From Candidatus Poribacteria bacterium (GTDB taxonomy: Bacteria; Poribacteria; WGA-4E; WGA-3G): a stretch of 64,000 nt of DNA. The notes beneath the pieces were generated by a model, which worked only from the letters and a program-made list of their open reading frames with translations, was not told the origin of the DNA and did no database searches. Location of the stretch: assembly GCA_003635255.1 (NCBI GenBank), contig PYJC01000173.1:62001-126000 (forward strand), in the 5' to 3' direction. The first letter of the stretch is position 1. Every line of letters starts with the position of its first letter. Position numbers and translations under genes: made by a program. Below are positions 35,117-43,846 of this stretch, piece by piece.

Positions 35117-35618
35117 TACGAGACTCCTTGTATGGGGTCCCGCTATTTTACAAACCTCTATCAGTGTTGTCAAGCGTAAATAAAAAAATTTTGCTCGTCG
35201 TGAGATTTTCCGACGAAATCCGCATTCATGTCTTATGAAAGCACAAACCCTCACTTTAATTTTTTTCAGGTTTGTAATACTGCTGCTGTGTCTTTAAGTA
35301 TAACCTACCTATCTAATCTCCTCTATTTTTTTCGCCAGAACTGTTCATTGGACGGTTACAGCGCATATTTTTCGTGAAATCCGAAAAAATATAACATTTA
35401 CTATTAACTTTTCCGATTTCATGCTTATAATTAAAGTAAGATACCCGATAAATCAACCTGCGACACGCATCAGTGCCCTTCTTTTTCTGAAAAATTGACG
35501 ATTTCATTGATACCAAAAGGGTTCTCTTTGGACAAAAGAATCCTTCATTTATTTATCAAACTCACGTTGGCGTAGTACCCAGTTTGCAAGTTTCTCGCGA
35601 ATAGGCAAGGAGCGAGTC
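35117..35618. other. Gene-free divergent spacer
   Basis: About 500 AT-rich bases separate the Ldh_2 gene (-) and the sigma factor gene (+). The only open frame (35313-35516, -) has no ribosome site or recognisable composition. I could not identify a promoter with confidence. Confidence 0.5.
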
Positions 35619-36410
35619 ATGAGAACAAAACGTGACATTTCTCAACCTGATAGGCTTTACACATCCCTAAACCGTTTTATTGCCACCACTGTCCTATTGT
35701 CTGCCGAAGAGGAGCACGTCCTCGTCTGTGACAGGTCGCCTGAAGCACGCGACCGGCTCATTCTATCCCATCTGCCTCTTGTTAAGTCGATTGCCTTCCG
35801 TTTTAAAGATTATGGCGTTGATGTGAAAGATTGCTTCAATCAGGGAGTGGTAGGTCTCATCAAGGCTATTGATAAATATGATCCTATCCGTGGCAGGCTT
35901 GCCACGTTTGCCCACCATTTTGTTCTCGGCGAAATCCTCTGTTATCTCAACAAGAATCAGAAATTTTTGCATTTGCCAAGTCCATTGCGGCGCATCGTGA
36001 ATAAGTTTTGCCGGGCACTCAGGCAGCTCGGAGAAGGCGCGACAAATGCGGATATCGCAGCGGCGATGAACTTATCGGAGGGTGAAGTTTCCTTTTTGCG
36101 TGAATGCGCGGAATACACCGTCGAAAGTCTTGATGCGCCTCTATCGGACTCAGAGGATGCCCCGATGCTGGCGGATACGGTTGGCAGTATTGATCCGGGA
36201 TTTGCCGAGATTGAAACCCGGGTATCAGTTGAACAACTCCTGTCTCAGCTTTCCGAGGTGGAACGTGAAGTGATTCGTCTCCGCTATGGGTTCGATGATG
36301 GGGTTGAGATAAGCCTCCGCGCTGTCGGAAAACGGTTAGGACGGTCCCATGATTGGGTTGCTAAAGTCCAAAAAGCCGCGCTCGCGAAGATGCGCAAGCA
36401 CACAACATAA
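35619..36410 (+). CDS. Sigma-70 family RNA polymerase sigma factor (type III, SigF/FliA-like)
   Basis: This encodes 263 residues. Region 2 is intact: PLVKSIAFRF (about 53-62), DCFNQGVVGLIKAIDKYDPIRGR (about 71-93, core binding), then ATFAHHFVLGEIL (about 95). Region 3 (about 128-175) and region 4 with LSEVEREVIRLRYGF and SLRAVGKRLGRSHDWVAKVQK (about 210-255) give -35 binding. The layout (no large region 1) matches type III sigma factors that control flagella, sporulation or stress genes. AAGGAG lies upstream of the start. It heads a run of envelope genes to 38699, some of which may be its regulon. Target promoters are unknown. Confidence 0.9.
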   Translation: MRTKRDISQPDRLYTSLNRFIATTVLLSAEEEHVLVCDRSPEARDRLILSHLPLVKSIAFRFKDYGVDVKDCFNQGVVGLIKAIDKYDPIRGRLATFAHHFVLGEILCYLNKNQKFLHLPSPLRRIVNKFCRALRQLGEGATNADIAAAMNLSEGEVSFLRECAEYTVESLDAPLSDSEDAPMLADTVGSIDPGFAEIETRVSVEQLLSQLSEVEREVIRLRYGFDDGVEISLRAVGKRLGRSHDWVAKVQKAALAKMRKHTT

Positions 36411-36654
36411 AAAAAAAATGACACTTTCGTGTTTTCAGCACATATTAATAGGTACGCGATACGGACCCTACAATTTGGATGCGTGAACGGGTTTCAAAGC
36501 AGCAAAGTTTCGCTCATGTAAAAGAGGGAACAAATAGATAGTCCAGTTGTCTCGTTCGCGTTGAGCCTCGGTTCCCGCTTGAATGCTTGATTTTCTTTGA
36601 AAAAGGAAGTAAGGCATGGTGTGAAATGAATTCAACCCATAAAGGAGAATGCCG

Positions 36655-36777
36655 ATGTTCCGCATGTTCCTTTTGATTCTTTTTCTTTGTGGACTGACAG
36701 TGTTATCGGGGTATTTGGAATACCGCGCCCGTGCGGAGCCCTATATCTGTCCGTCGCAGCCGCGTGTGTGTGCCTGA
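36655..36777 (+). CDS. Small secreted or membrane peptide, probably one half of a frameshifted gene
   Basis: This 40-residue frame has AAAGGAGAA 6-9 bases upstream and begins with a Leu/Phe-rich membrane helix (MFRMFLLILFLCGLTVLSGYL). It stops just after YICPSQPRVCA, where the +1 frame continues with VPDVKPPNCEVAPPLPRSCE to a stop at 36937. The break lies in a GTGTGTG run at about 36765-36772, and one extra GT would join both. It is probably a single secreted Cys/Pro-rich protein of about 95 residues that is broken here. Confidence 0.5.
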   Translation: MFRMFLLILFLCGLTVLSGYLEYRARAEPYICPSQPRVCA

Positions 36778-36937
36778 TGTGAAACCTCCGAATTGTGAGG
36801 TAGCACCGCCGTTACCGCGGTCGTGTGAGCGGATGAAAAGTCCACAGCCGTTGTTTCTTGAAGATGTGAAGATGGATAAACTCAAGACCGTCTCGCGGGT
36901 GTCCACTTTAGACATCCTGCAGGCGATGAGTCGATAG
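36778..36937 (+). pseudogene. Continuation of the frameshifted gene started at 36655
   Basis: In the +1 frame, after the (GT)n run, the open frame reads VPDVKPPNCEVAPPLPRSCE, then MKSPQPLFLEDVKMDKLKT and SRVSTLDILQAMSR. This has no ribosome site of its own. It joins in frame with the N-terminal helix if one GT dinucleotide is added at about 36765-36772. This could be true phase variation, decay or a sequencing artefact. Confidence 0.45.
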
Positions 36938-36995
36938 AACCTAAACCGAACACTGACACAGACGTGTGTGGGTGTGAAACTTAAGGAGTCCCCAA

Positions 36996-37694
36996 ATGTT
37001 TTTACGAAAATACTGGTTACCGATCTCGGTGTTCATCGTGGCGATTGTGGGTATAGGGCTTTACCTGCTCGCGACACAATCGCCCCCCGAACCCGTGAAG
37101 ATTTACAAGGTGGTCGAACCTGAGAAACCGACCAAACAACCGAAGGCGGAAGTCCCTGTGGGGGATACCTCGCAAGATGGACATCGCCACGCCGATGGCA
37201 CTTGGCATGAGGGGCCGCATCAGAAAGAGGATGGCACTTCGCACGAGGAGACGCGTGAGAAACCAGAGCAACCCACTCTGCAGGCCCCTCAACTACAAGA
37301 GTATGCACAATATATTCCAGAGCATCTCTTGGAAGCACAACGTCTCGTCGCCGTAGACCCAGAACGTGCAAGAGCGGCTTTCCGAGACGCACTCCCCGAA
37401 GATCCTCTCAGTGCCGAATTTGAGGTCGCTGTGAAAGATATTGTTCAGACTCTGGTGGATCTCAATCCCGGTATTTACGACCTACCTACAGGGCACCCGC
37501 GCAGGGTGGAGTATTCTATCAATCGCAACTTATTGACTGCAGTCTCTGTTGCGACAAAATCCCTCAGGAGACTTTCGAGGGATACCGGTAACCCCGTCTA
37601 TAGGGACAGAATTGAGGAGATACATTCGTGGGAAGAACCGTACCGTGCCCTCGTTACGAGCACAACTCAACTTGAAGAGGAGAAGAACCAATGA
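36996..37694 (+). CDS. Single-pass membrane protein with His-rich motif, hypothetical
   Basis: This encodes 232 residues. A strongly hydrophobic N-terminal helix (MFLRKYWLPISVFIVAIVGI) anchors it in the membrane. It is followed by a Pro/Lys-rich linker and a His/Asp-rich segment with HRHADGTWHEG and a second copy DGTSHEE (about 61-85), which could bind metal. The rest is helical. From memory, similar proteins with this same opening occur in several Poribacteria-type assemblies, supporting the organism call. AAGGAGTC lies upstream. It precedes another secreted protein (37691) by a 4-base overlap. Function unknown. Confidence 0.7.
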   Translation: MFLRKYWLPISVFIVAIVGIGLYLLATQSPPEPVKIYKVVEPEKPTKQPKAEVPVGDTSQDGHRHADGTWHEGPHQKEDGTSHEETREKPEQPTLQAPQLQEYAQYIPEHLLEAQRLVAVDPERARAAFRDALPEDPLSAEFEVAVKDIVQTLVDLNPGIYDLPTGHPRRVEYSINRNLLTAVSVATKSLRRLSRDTGNPVYRDRIEEIHSWEEPYRALVTSTTQLEEEKNQ

Positions 37695-38341
37695 GATTTC
37701 TTTTGGTTTTGCTTTTGATTTCCGCAGTTACATGCGTCTTTTTCCATCAAGACGTTTTCACAGATGGGTCGCTTTCAGATACTGGACATAAAACGCTGAA
37801 AGCACTCGAGGCGGATTACAAGAATTCAGAATCGGAACAGAAACGGCTTCAAGGACGTGTAGACACGTATGAGGAGGAAAGGAACCGCTATATCAACCTT
37901 GCCAATGACCTGATCGGTGCGGATAATAGTTCGGTATCATCTATGCACTCAATCGCTGTCTCTGCCTTGTCGAGTTCCTATAAGGACAAGATAGCTTCAA
38001 GACTTGGGTTAACGGCGCAGGCGGTGCTGAATCTTTTCGGTAGTTCGAGTTTAGAAAGTACGATAGAATCTTTCATAAGCACTGCCAAAACTAATGACGG
38101 CTCAGCGTGGTCGGCATATAACAATACCAATAGAACCGCAGGGTATGATTCAGCAAATTCTGCGATAGAGGCGTGGTATGAGAACGGTCGAGCCGCTGAC
38201 CACCATAATGCTCACGTCTCCCCTGGAGAATACCTGATTGGAACGCCCCCACCGGCAATGCGTCAGTGGTCTTTTGATGGCTGGTGCGTTGCTTTTAGTG
38301 GCGATCTACTTGGCACGTTCCACCCCGCCCCCTCCCCCTGA
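37691..38341 (+). CDS. Secreted coiled-coil protein, hypothetical
   Basis: This encodes 216 residues. It has a signal helix (MRFLLVLLLISAVTCVFFHQ) and then a charged coiled coil (about 40-70, KALEADYKNSESEQKRLQGR). The central part is Ser/Asn-rich with no enzyme motif and the end has a WSFDGW motif. It overlaps the previous gene by 4 bases (ATGA) and the next by about 104 bases in another frame. It is probably translationally coupled, in the same operon as the sigma factor's neighbours. Function unknown. Confidence 0.6.
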   Translation: MRFLLVLLLISAVTCVFFHQDVFTDGSLSDTGHKTLKALEADYKNSESEQKRLQGRVDTYEEERNRYINLANDLIGADNSSVSSMHSIAVSALSSSYKDKIASRLGLTAQAVLNLFGSSSLESTIESFISTAKTNDGSAWSAYNNTNRTAGYDSANSAIEAWYENGRAADHHNAHVSPGEYLIGTPPPAMRQWSFDGWCVAFSGDLLGTFHPAPSP

Positions 38342-38699
38342 ACCTGTCAATGAGAGACGCTCACCACCGCCGAACCGCGTTCGTCAGACCACGCCCGAAG
38401 TCTTTGATGCGGAGGTTTCCTTCAAACGCACGATAATAGACAACAACCTCTTCCGTCCGTTAGGGTGGACACCGCCCCGACCGACAGAATCCTATCGGCT
38501 CATCGGTACGATCTTGCCTCGCTCTGCGAACACACCGCCAAAAGCCATTCTCCAAACGACCGCAGGACATCAAACATATATCGTGACATTAGGTTCAAAC
38601 ATCGACGCAAACACCCAAGTGGTAGGCATCCAGTCGAAACAGGTGACGCTCTCCACGCAGGGGCAGCAACGCACACTAATGCTACTGATCGGTTTCTGA
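38238..38699 (+). CDS. PilP/GspC-like membrane-anchored protein
   Basis: This encodes 153 residues from a TTG at 38238 that has GGAGA 8 bases upstream; the internal ATG at 38277 has none. A short N-terminal membrane helix (GALLLVAIYLA) precedes a Pro-rich linker. The last 85 residues (NLFRPLGWTPPRPTESYRLIGTI onward, with QTTAGHQTYIVTLGSNID and QVVGIQSKQVTL) look like the beta-rich periplasmic domain of PilP/T2SS GspC proteins, which join inner-membrane platform to outer-membrane secretin. No pilus or secretin gene is recognised nearby. Confidence 0.6.
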   Translation: MERPHRQCVSGLLMAGALLLVAIYLARSTPPPPPEPVNERRSPPPNRVRQTTPEVFDAEVSFKRTIIDNNLFRPLGWTPPRPTESYRLIGTILPRSANTPPKAILQTTAGHQTYIVTLGSNIDANTQVVGIQSKQVTLSTQGQQRTLMLLIGF

Positions 38700-38808
38700 C
38701 TTCTTTGGGTGAAACGGCAACCTCTGGATCCAATGAAGGACCGCCAGCGGAGAAGTGGATGTGAAAAGTGTCATGCACCTTACAAATCGTTGGTTTCTTT
38801 GGAGGGAA

Positions 38809-39636
38809 TTATGTTTCTTTCGCCTGTTCTAACAATTCTGCCAGCTGCTCGGCAAAGCGGAGTTGGCTGTCATCCTCTGGTTCGTAACCGATTACCTTTC
38901 GCGCATTGGTAATGCTCCAAAACTTATGTGAATTATCGCTGATACCGTAGAAAATCTGGAACGGGATTCCATTCTCGTCCTCTATATTTTCCGTTTCGAT
39001 GCTCTTGACGAAGAGTTGCACCTGATCGCGAATGCTTAAATACGCGCCGAGTCCGCGGTGCATGGCCTTCAAATCGTCCGCTGACGAATTCGCCATATCC
39101 GTCTCTCGCGGTCCACCAATACGTAGCTGCACGTTCTGTAACTTCTTACCGTCAACGTGTCCAGTCGCAAAGACGAAGCCGAGATGTTCATACGCCTCTT
39201 TTGCCCACCCGTAGAAGTTATCGGAGAGCGGACGCATGTCTGGTGTCACCACGTCCCACTTATCCGCCCAGATGAGACGCTCATAATAATCGGCGGCGTG
39301 ATTGGAACTACAGACGACGACACGTCGGACATCCGTTTCAATGCAGGTCTGGTAGAGGTTGTATGCCATCTGAACGTTGGCGAGTTCGTTCTCAAAACTG
39401 CCACCCTTAAAAGCGCAGTGGACGACAGCATCAACGCCTTCAAAATGGTGTCTGTACGCGTCCCGGTCAGGGTCGGTAAGTTCAGCAATTTGAATCCCTT
39501 CGACCTCTTCTCCCTGCCGATTCGTGGTTTTCACGTCTAAAAGTACGAGTTCATAGCGTTCACGAAATTCTGGGAGCATCCGCCCGGCGATATAGCCAGA
39601 TGCTCCGGTGATAAGGACTTTTCTGCGGTTTTTCAT
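38809..39636 (-). CDS. NAD-dependent epimerase/dehydratase (SDR) family protein
   Basis: This encodes 275 residues. The nucleotide-binding motif GASGYIAG (about 11-18), the D at VDAVVHCAFKGG, and the catalytic YGWAK (about 141-145) are extended-SDR features, with CSSNHAAD supplying the usual Ser. It would be a sugar-nucleotide or related epimerase or dehydratase. It is convergent with the PilP-like gene, and its stop overlaps a start-like ATG of unknown relevance on the other strand. Substrate unknown. Confidence 0.85.
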   Translation of the reverse strand: MKNRRKVLITGASGYIAGRMLPEFRERYELVLLDVKTTNRQGEEVEGIQIAELTDPDRDAYRHHFEGVDAVVHCAFKGGSFENELANVQMAYNLYQTCIETDVRRVVVCSSNHAADYYERLIWADKWDVVTPDMRPLSDNFYGWAKEAYEHLGFVFATGHVDGKKLQNVQLRIGGPRETDMANSSADDLKAMHRGLGAYLSIRDQVQLFVKSIETENIEDENGIPFQIFYGISDNSHKFWSITNARKVIGYEPEDDSQLRFAEQLAELLEQAKET

Positions 39637-39647
39637 TGGGTAAGCCT

Positions 39648-39827
39648 CTATTTTTGATCGGATAACTTTCTCTCTACCTCTTGTATTAATCTATCAAATA
39701 ATTGACTGGAAACAGGTCTATCTGACGCGATTGCAAATAGTCCATGGTGCGTCGTTTGAAGCCTCAATTCACGATCAGCGGCATTTAGGAAGCGGAGCAA
39801 TATTTGGAAAAGCAGTTTACCACGAAG
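39648..39827 (-). pseudogene. C-terminal fragment of a DUF4435-like protein
   Basis: This 59-codon open frame has no start codon or ribosome site. It reads LRGKLLFQILLRFLNAADREL then LQTTHHGLFAIASDRPVSS and ends SDQK. The GK-x-L-x-x-x-L-L-R pattern resembles my memory of the C-terminal part of DUF4435 proteins, which normally partner the AAA ATPase family found directly upstream (39836-41002). The rest of the gene is missing, so this looks like a decayed partner. Confidence 0.4.
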
Positions 39828-39835
39828 TTATCCGC

Positions 39836-41002
39836 TTAATCACTTTTCAGTGGAATCTCTTTATGCTGGTACCCAGTAAAAATAAAGGGTGAATGTGTTG
39901 CAATGAAAAACTGGTTACCAGTACTTTGATCGAGGAGTGTTGGTAGAAGTAGTCTTTGCCAATCAATGTGCAGGCTCAATTCCGGTTCATCAATAAAAAT
40001 AGGCGTATTAGTATAAAAAGCGTTGTAACACAGGAAACTGAGCATTTGCTTTTCGCCAGAAGATAGCTTATCGGAGGAGATTGTACCTTTTGCCCCTCCA
40101 ACCGTAATTCCATCTTTTCCTTCTATCAAAGTAACTCCATCGGTCGTTTCTCCGCGAATAGTTTGTCCAGTAACATGAATTGCGTTATATTGTAAGATCT
40201 TCCGAGATAACTCAGACAACACAGAAAATGGCTTACTCAACTGTTCTCGTTCCTCATTAACTTTCTGAATAGCATTCAAAACAGCCAAAGGCTCTTGAGT
40301 AATCTCAGAAACCTTGTTCTTATCTGGATTGTTTTGCATCTCGTTTGAAATCTCGTCCAATACCTGCGACTGGCGTGTGCTTATTTCTTCATAAATATCA
40401 GCGTACTTCTGCGTGAGTAGTTCACCGAGATCCTCTGTTGAGATTGAAGCGATGAACTTGTGTCCGTTGATTGACACCTTATTAGAAAATCCCAATATTG
40501 AGGATTGAAGCATTTCTGGCGTGGAAGTGAGAAGCCTCATCGCTAAACTATCGGTGTCTGTGGCAACTCTTGAGAAGCCGCCTTCAATTCTTCTAAAGGT
40601 TGGGAAGAATAGACTCTGTTTGGCTGTTCGCGCGATCCGCTTTTCAAGCGCATTGACCCAATCCATATCCTTCTGGTTGATCTTTCCGGTTTCTGCATCT
40701 ATGGCAATAGGTTCATACACGCCTTCTTCTTTACTTTTACTGAATCTGTAATCAAATATAATTTCATCCGGTTCAACGCGTTCCATACTGAAATCAAAGA
40801 GATTCGTTTGAATTGAAATAGTATGAAACGGAATTTCAAGCACTATTTGCTGTAAATTACCGCTGATGAGGTACCATATCAACTTCAGCAATGTCGTTTT
40901 GCCTGAGCCGTTTGCACCGGTAAAAATGTTTAGGTCTTCATTGAACTCAAATTCACTATCAAGCCGCTTATTGAGTCCCTTAACTTTAAGATATCGTATC
41001 AT
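39836..41002 (-). CDS. AAA family ATPase (SMC/RecF-like, AAA_21 type)
   Basis: This encodes 388 residues. NIFTGANGSGKTTLLKLI (Walker A, about 25-42), LSSGEKQMLSFLCYNAF (ABC-type signature, about 315-331), PIFIDEPELSLHIDWQ (Walker B and D-loop, about 335-350) and FIATHSPFIF (switch His, about 365) are all present. Between lies a helical hinge. Such ATPases act with an effector (often an OLD-family TOPRIM or a DUF4435 protein) in phage defence or DNA repair. The downstream fragment of a DUF4435-like protein suggests the effector has decayed. Its upstream neighbour is the unknown gene at 41048-42727 on the same strand. Confidence 0.85.
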   Translation of the reverse strand: MIRYLKVKGLNKRLDSEFEFNEDLNIFTGANGSGKTTLLKLIWYLISGNLQQIVLEIPFHTISIQTNLFDFSMERVEPDEIIFDYRFSKSKEEGVYEPIAIDAETGKINQKDMDWVNALEKRIARTAKQSLFFPTFRRIEGGFSRVATDTDSLAMRLLTSTPEMLQSSILGFSNKVSINGHKFIASISTEDLGELLTQKYADIYEEISTRQSQVLDEISNEMQNNPDKNKVSEITQEPLAVLNAIQKVNEEREQLSKPFSVLSELSRKILQYNAIHVTGQTIRGETTDGVTLIEGKDGITVGGAKGTISSDKLSSGEKQMLSFLCYNAFYTNTPIFIDEPELSLHIDWQRLLLPTLLDQSTGNQFFIATHSPFIFTGYQHKEIPLKSD

Positions 41003-41047
41003 CTGTTTTACCTTACAGAGATAGTTCCCAACGTAAAATTTGAATGT

Positions 41048-42727
41048 CTATGGAATCTCCAGTTTTTCTTTACAGTGTCGGGCAAGTATCTTCATTTCTG
41101 AGATGATCTGTGCCTCGGTTTGAACCAAATGGCTGAAAAGTGGTGGTATCGGTCGCCTATTGAAAAGTCTGTGAAAGAAACTTGGTTGCGTCTGTGCCGG
41201 TATCCGAGAATGCGAAACGCTGGCACGCGCCGCGTCTATTCCTAAGTATTCAATTGAGAGATAGTGTGCAACGTCTGCTTGCGTGATGTTGCCTTCATGG
41301 ATGCTACCCGTATTTCTGCGTCCGTAACTCACAGCATAGACTCTACCGCTCATTTGGCTGAGTATAGTGTAGCCACCCACATCAACATTTTCATTCCAAC
41401 ACTTCTCAAATCCGTTTTTCGGCAGACGCTCACGGAGTTCTTCGGCAGAACGCACCACAAATCTATTCTGATGCGGTGTTTTGATGATAAGGAACTCCTC
41501 ATCTTGTTCCTCTAATTCTTGTTGTCCTGTGAGCAGATCGACGGAATCCAGAGTCCAGATGGTACCCTCTCGAATGCCTTTCGCCATGTTATGATGTCTC
41601 TCAACAAATTCACCGTTCAGGGGATGCAGGCGATAGGCACCCGTCGTGTTAAAGATCTCCCGCAATTTTCGACGGTGTTCTATGACAGAAAACCGCTTTT
41701 TAGGGACCGGTATCTCTAACCGAAGTGTATATCCGGTCTGTAAATCGGTTGTGAGGTTTAATTGGGATTGGCGAAGTTCAGCTAAGCGGGTGAGTGCTGT
41801 TTGGCTTTTCGACAAGATCCGTCCAATCAGATACTCGCGGCGAAGTGTTGGAATCTCTGTAGCGAGGCGTTCAAGCGTCGGTGCATCCAGCTGCTCCAGC
41901 ATAATCTTATGTTCCCACCGTGTCCCGCGTTCATGCATTAAAATTTGGAACTGCTGCATATCACCGGCAGTACGGATATAACCGAGTGCCGTCCACGGAT
42001 CAAAGGTTGCGCGGTAATTGCCACTGGTTTCAGCATCACCATTCGCCAAGACGCAATCTCGCCGTTCGTATCGAGAATAAAGCCCAAATTGAAATTCAAA
42101 GTCTTCATAGGGAGATAACGCCTCTCGCAAATCGCGAGCGAATTCACTGCCCCGTGCGAACCGTTTGAAAATTTGCTCTGTGCGTTGGGGTTGGTTGAGC
42201 GCATCAAGGAACGTTCCAATCGGGATACCGCCTTCTTCCACGCCTTCATCTTCGCTTTTTCCAAAGACCTTGGTTTTGGTTTTAAAAGGTGGGTTCCGAA
42301 GGGATACATCGCGCTGTGAGACTAATTGCAACGCTACGTCATCTGCTACATCCTTCAGAGCGGGCGCGTCGCCGAGGATCTCGGCAAGTTTGACATCGTC
42401 AATCTTTTCTGTCAAGTCAACACCACGTTTCAGTTCAGCGAAATGGATGATGTCGTCAAGACTATACCGGATGGGTGCACTTGAAGAGAGGTTATCGTAG
42501 TTGGAACGATGGAAGCGGATGCGCGGCTTGATACGAAAGACCGGTGTAAGACCGTAGTCCTTTAGCAACACATACAACGTGACGGTATAGGAATCCACAT
42601 GGACCTTCTGTGCCAGAATCCCGTCCCGTTTTGCGTCATTTTCCACGATTAACCGATCTTGGACAAGACGGCTATCGTTACCGAAAATCATCATCCGATG
42701 TTCTTCTCTGTTATCATCAACTAACAT
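41048..42727 (-). CDS. Large cytoplasmic protein of unknown function
   Basis: This encodes 559 residues with no signal or membrane helices. The ATG at 42727 is selected because GGAGGAGG lies upstream. Composition is charged and mixed alpha/beta. Three features stand out: a central part with repeated acidic helices, an Arg-rich segment FHRLFNRRPIPP near residue 520, and two RREYLIGR/RLAELRQ-type helices. I do not recognise a family. It is 45 bases upstream of the AAA ATPase on the same strand, so the two may be an operon, possibly a two-gene defence or repair module. This is inferred from context only. Confidence 0.65.
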   Translation of the reverse strand: MLVDDNREEHRMMIFGNDSRLVQDRLIVENDAKRDGILAQKVHVDSYTVTLYVLLKDYGLTPVFRIKPRIRFHRSNYDNLSSSAPIRYSLDDIIHFAELKRGVDLTEKIDDVKLAEILGDAPALKDVADDVALQLVSQRDVSLRNPPFKTKTKVFGKSEDEGVEEGGIPIGTFLDALNQPQRTEQIFKRFARGSEFARDLREALSPYEDFEFQFGLYSRYERRDCVLANGDAETSGNYRATFDPWTALGYIRTAGDMQQFQILMHERGTRWEHKIMLEQLDAPTLERLATEIPTLRREYLIGRILSKSQTALTRLAELRQSQLNLTTDLQTGYTLRLEIPVPKKRFSVIEHRRKLREIFNTTGAYRLHPLNGEFVERHHNMAKGIREGTIWTLDSVDLLTGQQELEEQDEEFLIIKTPHQNRFVVRSAEELRERLPKNGFEKCWNENVDVGGYTILSQMSGRVYAVSYGRRNTGSIHEGNITQADVAHYLSIEYLGIDAARASVSHSRIPAQTQPSFFHRLFNRRPIPPLFSHLVQTEAQIISEMKILARHCKEKLEIP

Positions 42728-42752
42728 GGATGCCTCCTCCCTTGATTTTGAC

Positions 42753-42786
42753 GCAGCTTGCAAGCCGAAACTTGCTATACAAAAGT
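42753..42786. repeat. Copy of the GCAA/CTTGC repeat family
   Basis: GCAGCTTGCAAGCC..GAAACTTGCTATACAAAAG resembles each of the two tandem units at 47491-47568 (CGCTCGCAAACCGAAAACTTGCTATTCAAAAG). It lies between the unknown gene (-) and the ROK kinase (-). Confidence 0.6.
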
Positions 42787-42813
42787 AAACGATGCTTCCG
42801 CGTCTCGGTTACT

Positions 42814-43788
42814 CTATCCTGCTCCTGATCGCTGTCGTGCCAGTGCTGCTGCGCCAAGGATACCGGAATTATCTCCGAGTGCTGCTCGGACAATCTGGAC
42901 CCCATCCAATGTGTTCGGCAATGCGTATTTTTCCGCGGCTGTGCGGATATTGTCCAAGAATGTGTCGTCGAGTGCTTCAACGACCCCACCCCCTAAGATA
43001 ATCATCTCAGGATTTAAGAAATTCACTATTGAGCCGATACCTACACCGAGGTATTTCGTCACTTTTTTGAAAATTTTCAAGGTTAACTTATCGTTTGCTT
43101 GAATCGCCTTCGCCAAAACGCCACTCCGAATGGTCCGGAGGTCGCCATCAGTGAGTTTAGAAACCACACTCTTCTTTCCTTGTTTCAGGATTGCCTTCTG
43201 AAATTGCTTTGCCATAGCGGTGCGGCTTGCGAGTGCCTCCAGACAACCACGGGTCCCGCATCCACATTTGGGTCCGTCTGCTTTGACGATAATGTGTCCG
43301 ATTTCGCCAGCCGTTTTACTGGCACCGTGGAATAACTCACCTTGCAGGATAATACCGCCACCGATACCCGTGCCTACGAAAATTCCTACAACATTTTGGA
43401 CACCTTGTCCAGCACCGAACACGTGTTCGCCGAGCGTCCCAACGTTCACATCGTTGTCAACGAAAGTGAGAATGCCGACGCGTGCCTCAAGTTCAGCCTT
43501 CAGTGGCACATCTCTCCAACCGAGATTCGGGGCGAAAATAACAACTCCTGTTGCCGGGTCGAGCGGTCCCGGCGCACCAATCCCGACTGCTTCAATTGAC
43601 GCTTTGTTAACGCCTGATTTGCCAATAGCCTTTTGAATAGAGTCGGCAATTCGATCAATCACGACGGATGTGCCTGCGTCTGCTTGTGTCGGAACTTTGG
43701 CTGTCCCTAAGATATTGCCTTCTACGTCAATGACAGCTGATAGAATTTTGGTGCCACCCATATCTACACCCACAACATAACTACTCAT
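42814..43788 (-). CDS. ROK family sugar kinase/transcription-factor-like protein, probable glucokinase
   Basis: This encodes 324 residues. VGVDMGGTKILSAV (about 5-18) is the phosphate-binding motif, VDNDVNVGTLGE (about 109) holds the catalytic Asp, and GEIGHIIVKADGPKCGCGTRGCLEALAS (about 167-194) is the ROK signature with the zinc-ligand cysteines and His. No N-terminal HTH is present, so it is a kinase, probably glucokinase, rather than a NagC/XylR repressor. AGGAGA lies 9 bases upstream. Confidence 0.92.
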   Translation of the reverse strand: MSSYVVGVDMGGTKILSAVIDVEGNILGTAKVPTQADAGTSVVIDRIADSIQKAIGKSGVNKASIEAVGIGAPGPLDPATGVVIFAPNLGWRDVPLKAELEARVGILTFVDNDVNVGTLGEHVFGAGQGVQNVVGIFVGTGIGGGIILQGELFHGASKTAGEIGHIIVKADGPKCGCGTRGCLEALASRTAMAKQFQKAILKQGKKSVVSKLTDGDLRTIRSGVLAKAIQANDKLTLKIFKKVTKYLGVGIGSIVNFLNPEMIILGGGVVEALDDTFLDNIRTAAEKYALPNTLDGVQIVRAALGDNSGILGAAALARQRSGAG

Positions 43789-43846
43789 CACGAAGAATCT
43801 CCTATAGGCACGTTTGCCACGTGTCTTTTTACAATAATTGAATTGG

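Noticed and set aside
34542..35183. A 213-residue open frame on the + strand opposite the Ldh_2 gene
   Set aside because: Antisense to a gene with clear family motifs, without start signals or homology features.
35313..35516. A 67-residue open frame in the sigma-factor upstream spacer
   Set aside because: No ribosome site and low-complexity composition in an AT-rich spacer.
38811..38912. A start codon with a good GGAGGG site at 38811 (+), 33 codons
   Set aside because: It lies inside the 3' end of the convergent SDR gene and the frame is short; it could be the cut end of a lost pilus-type gene but the sequence does not show this.
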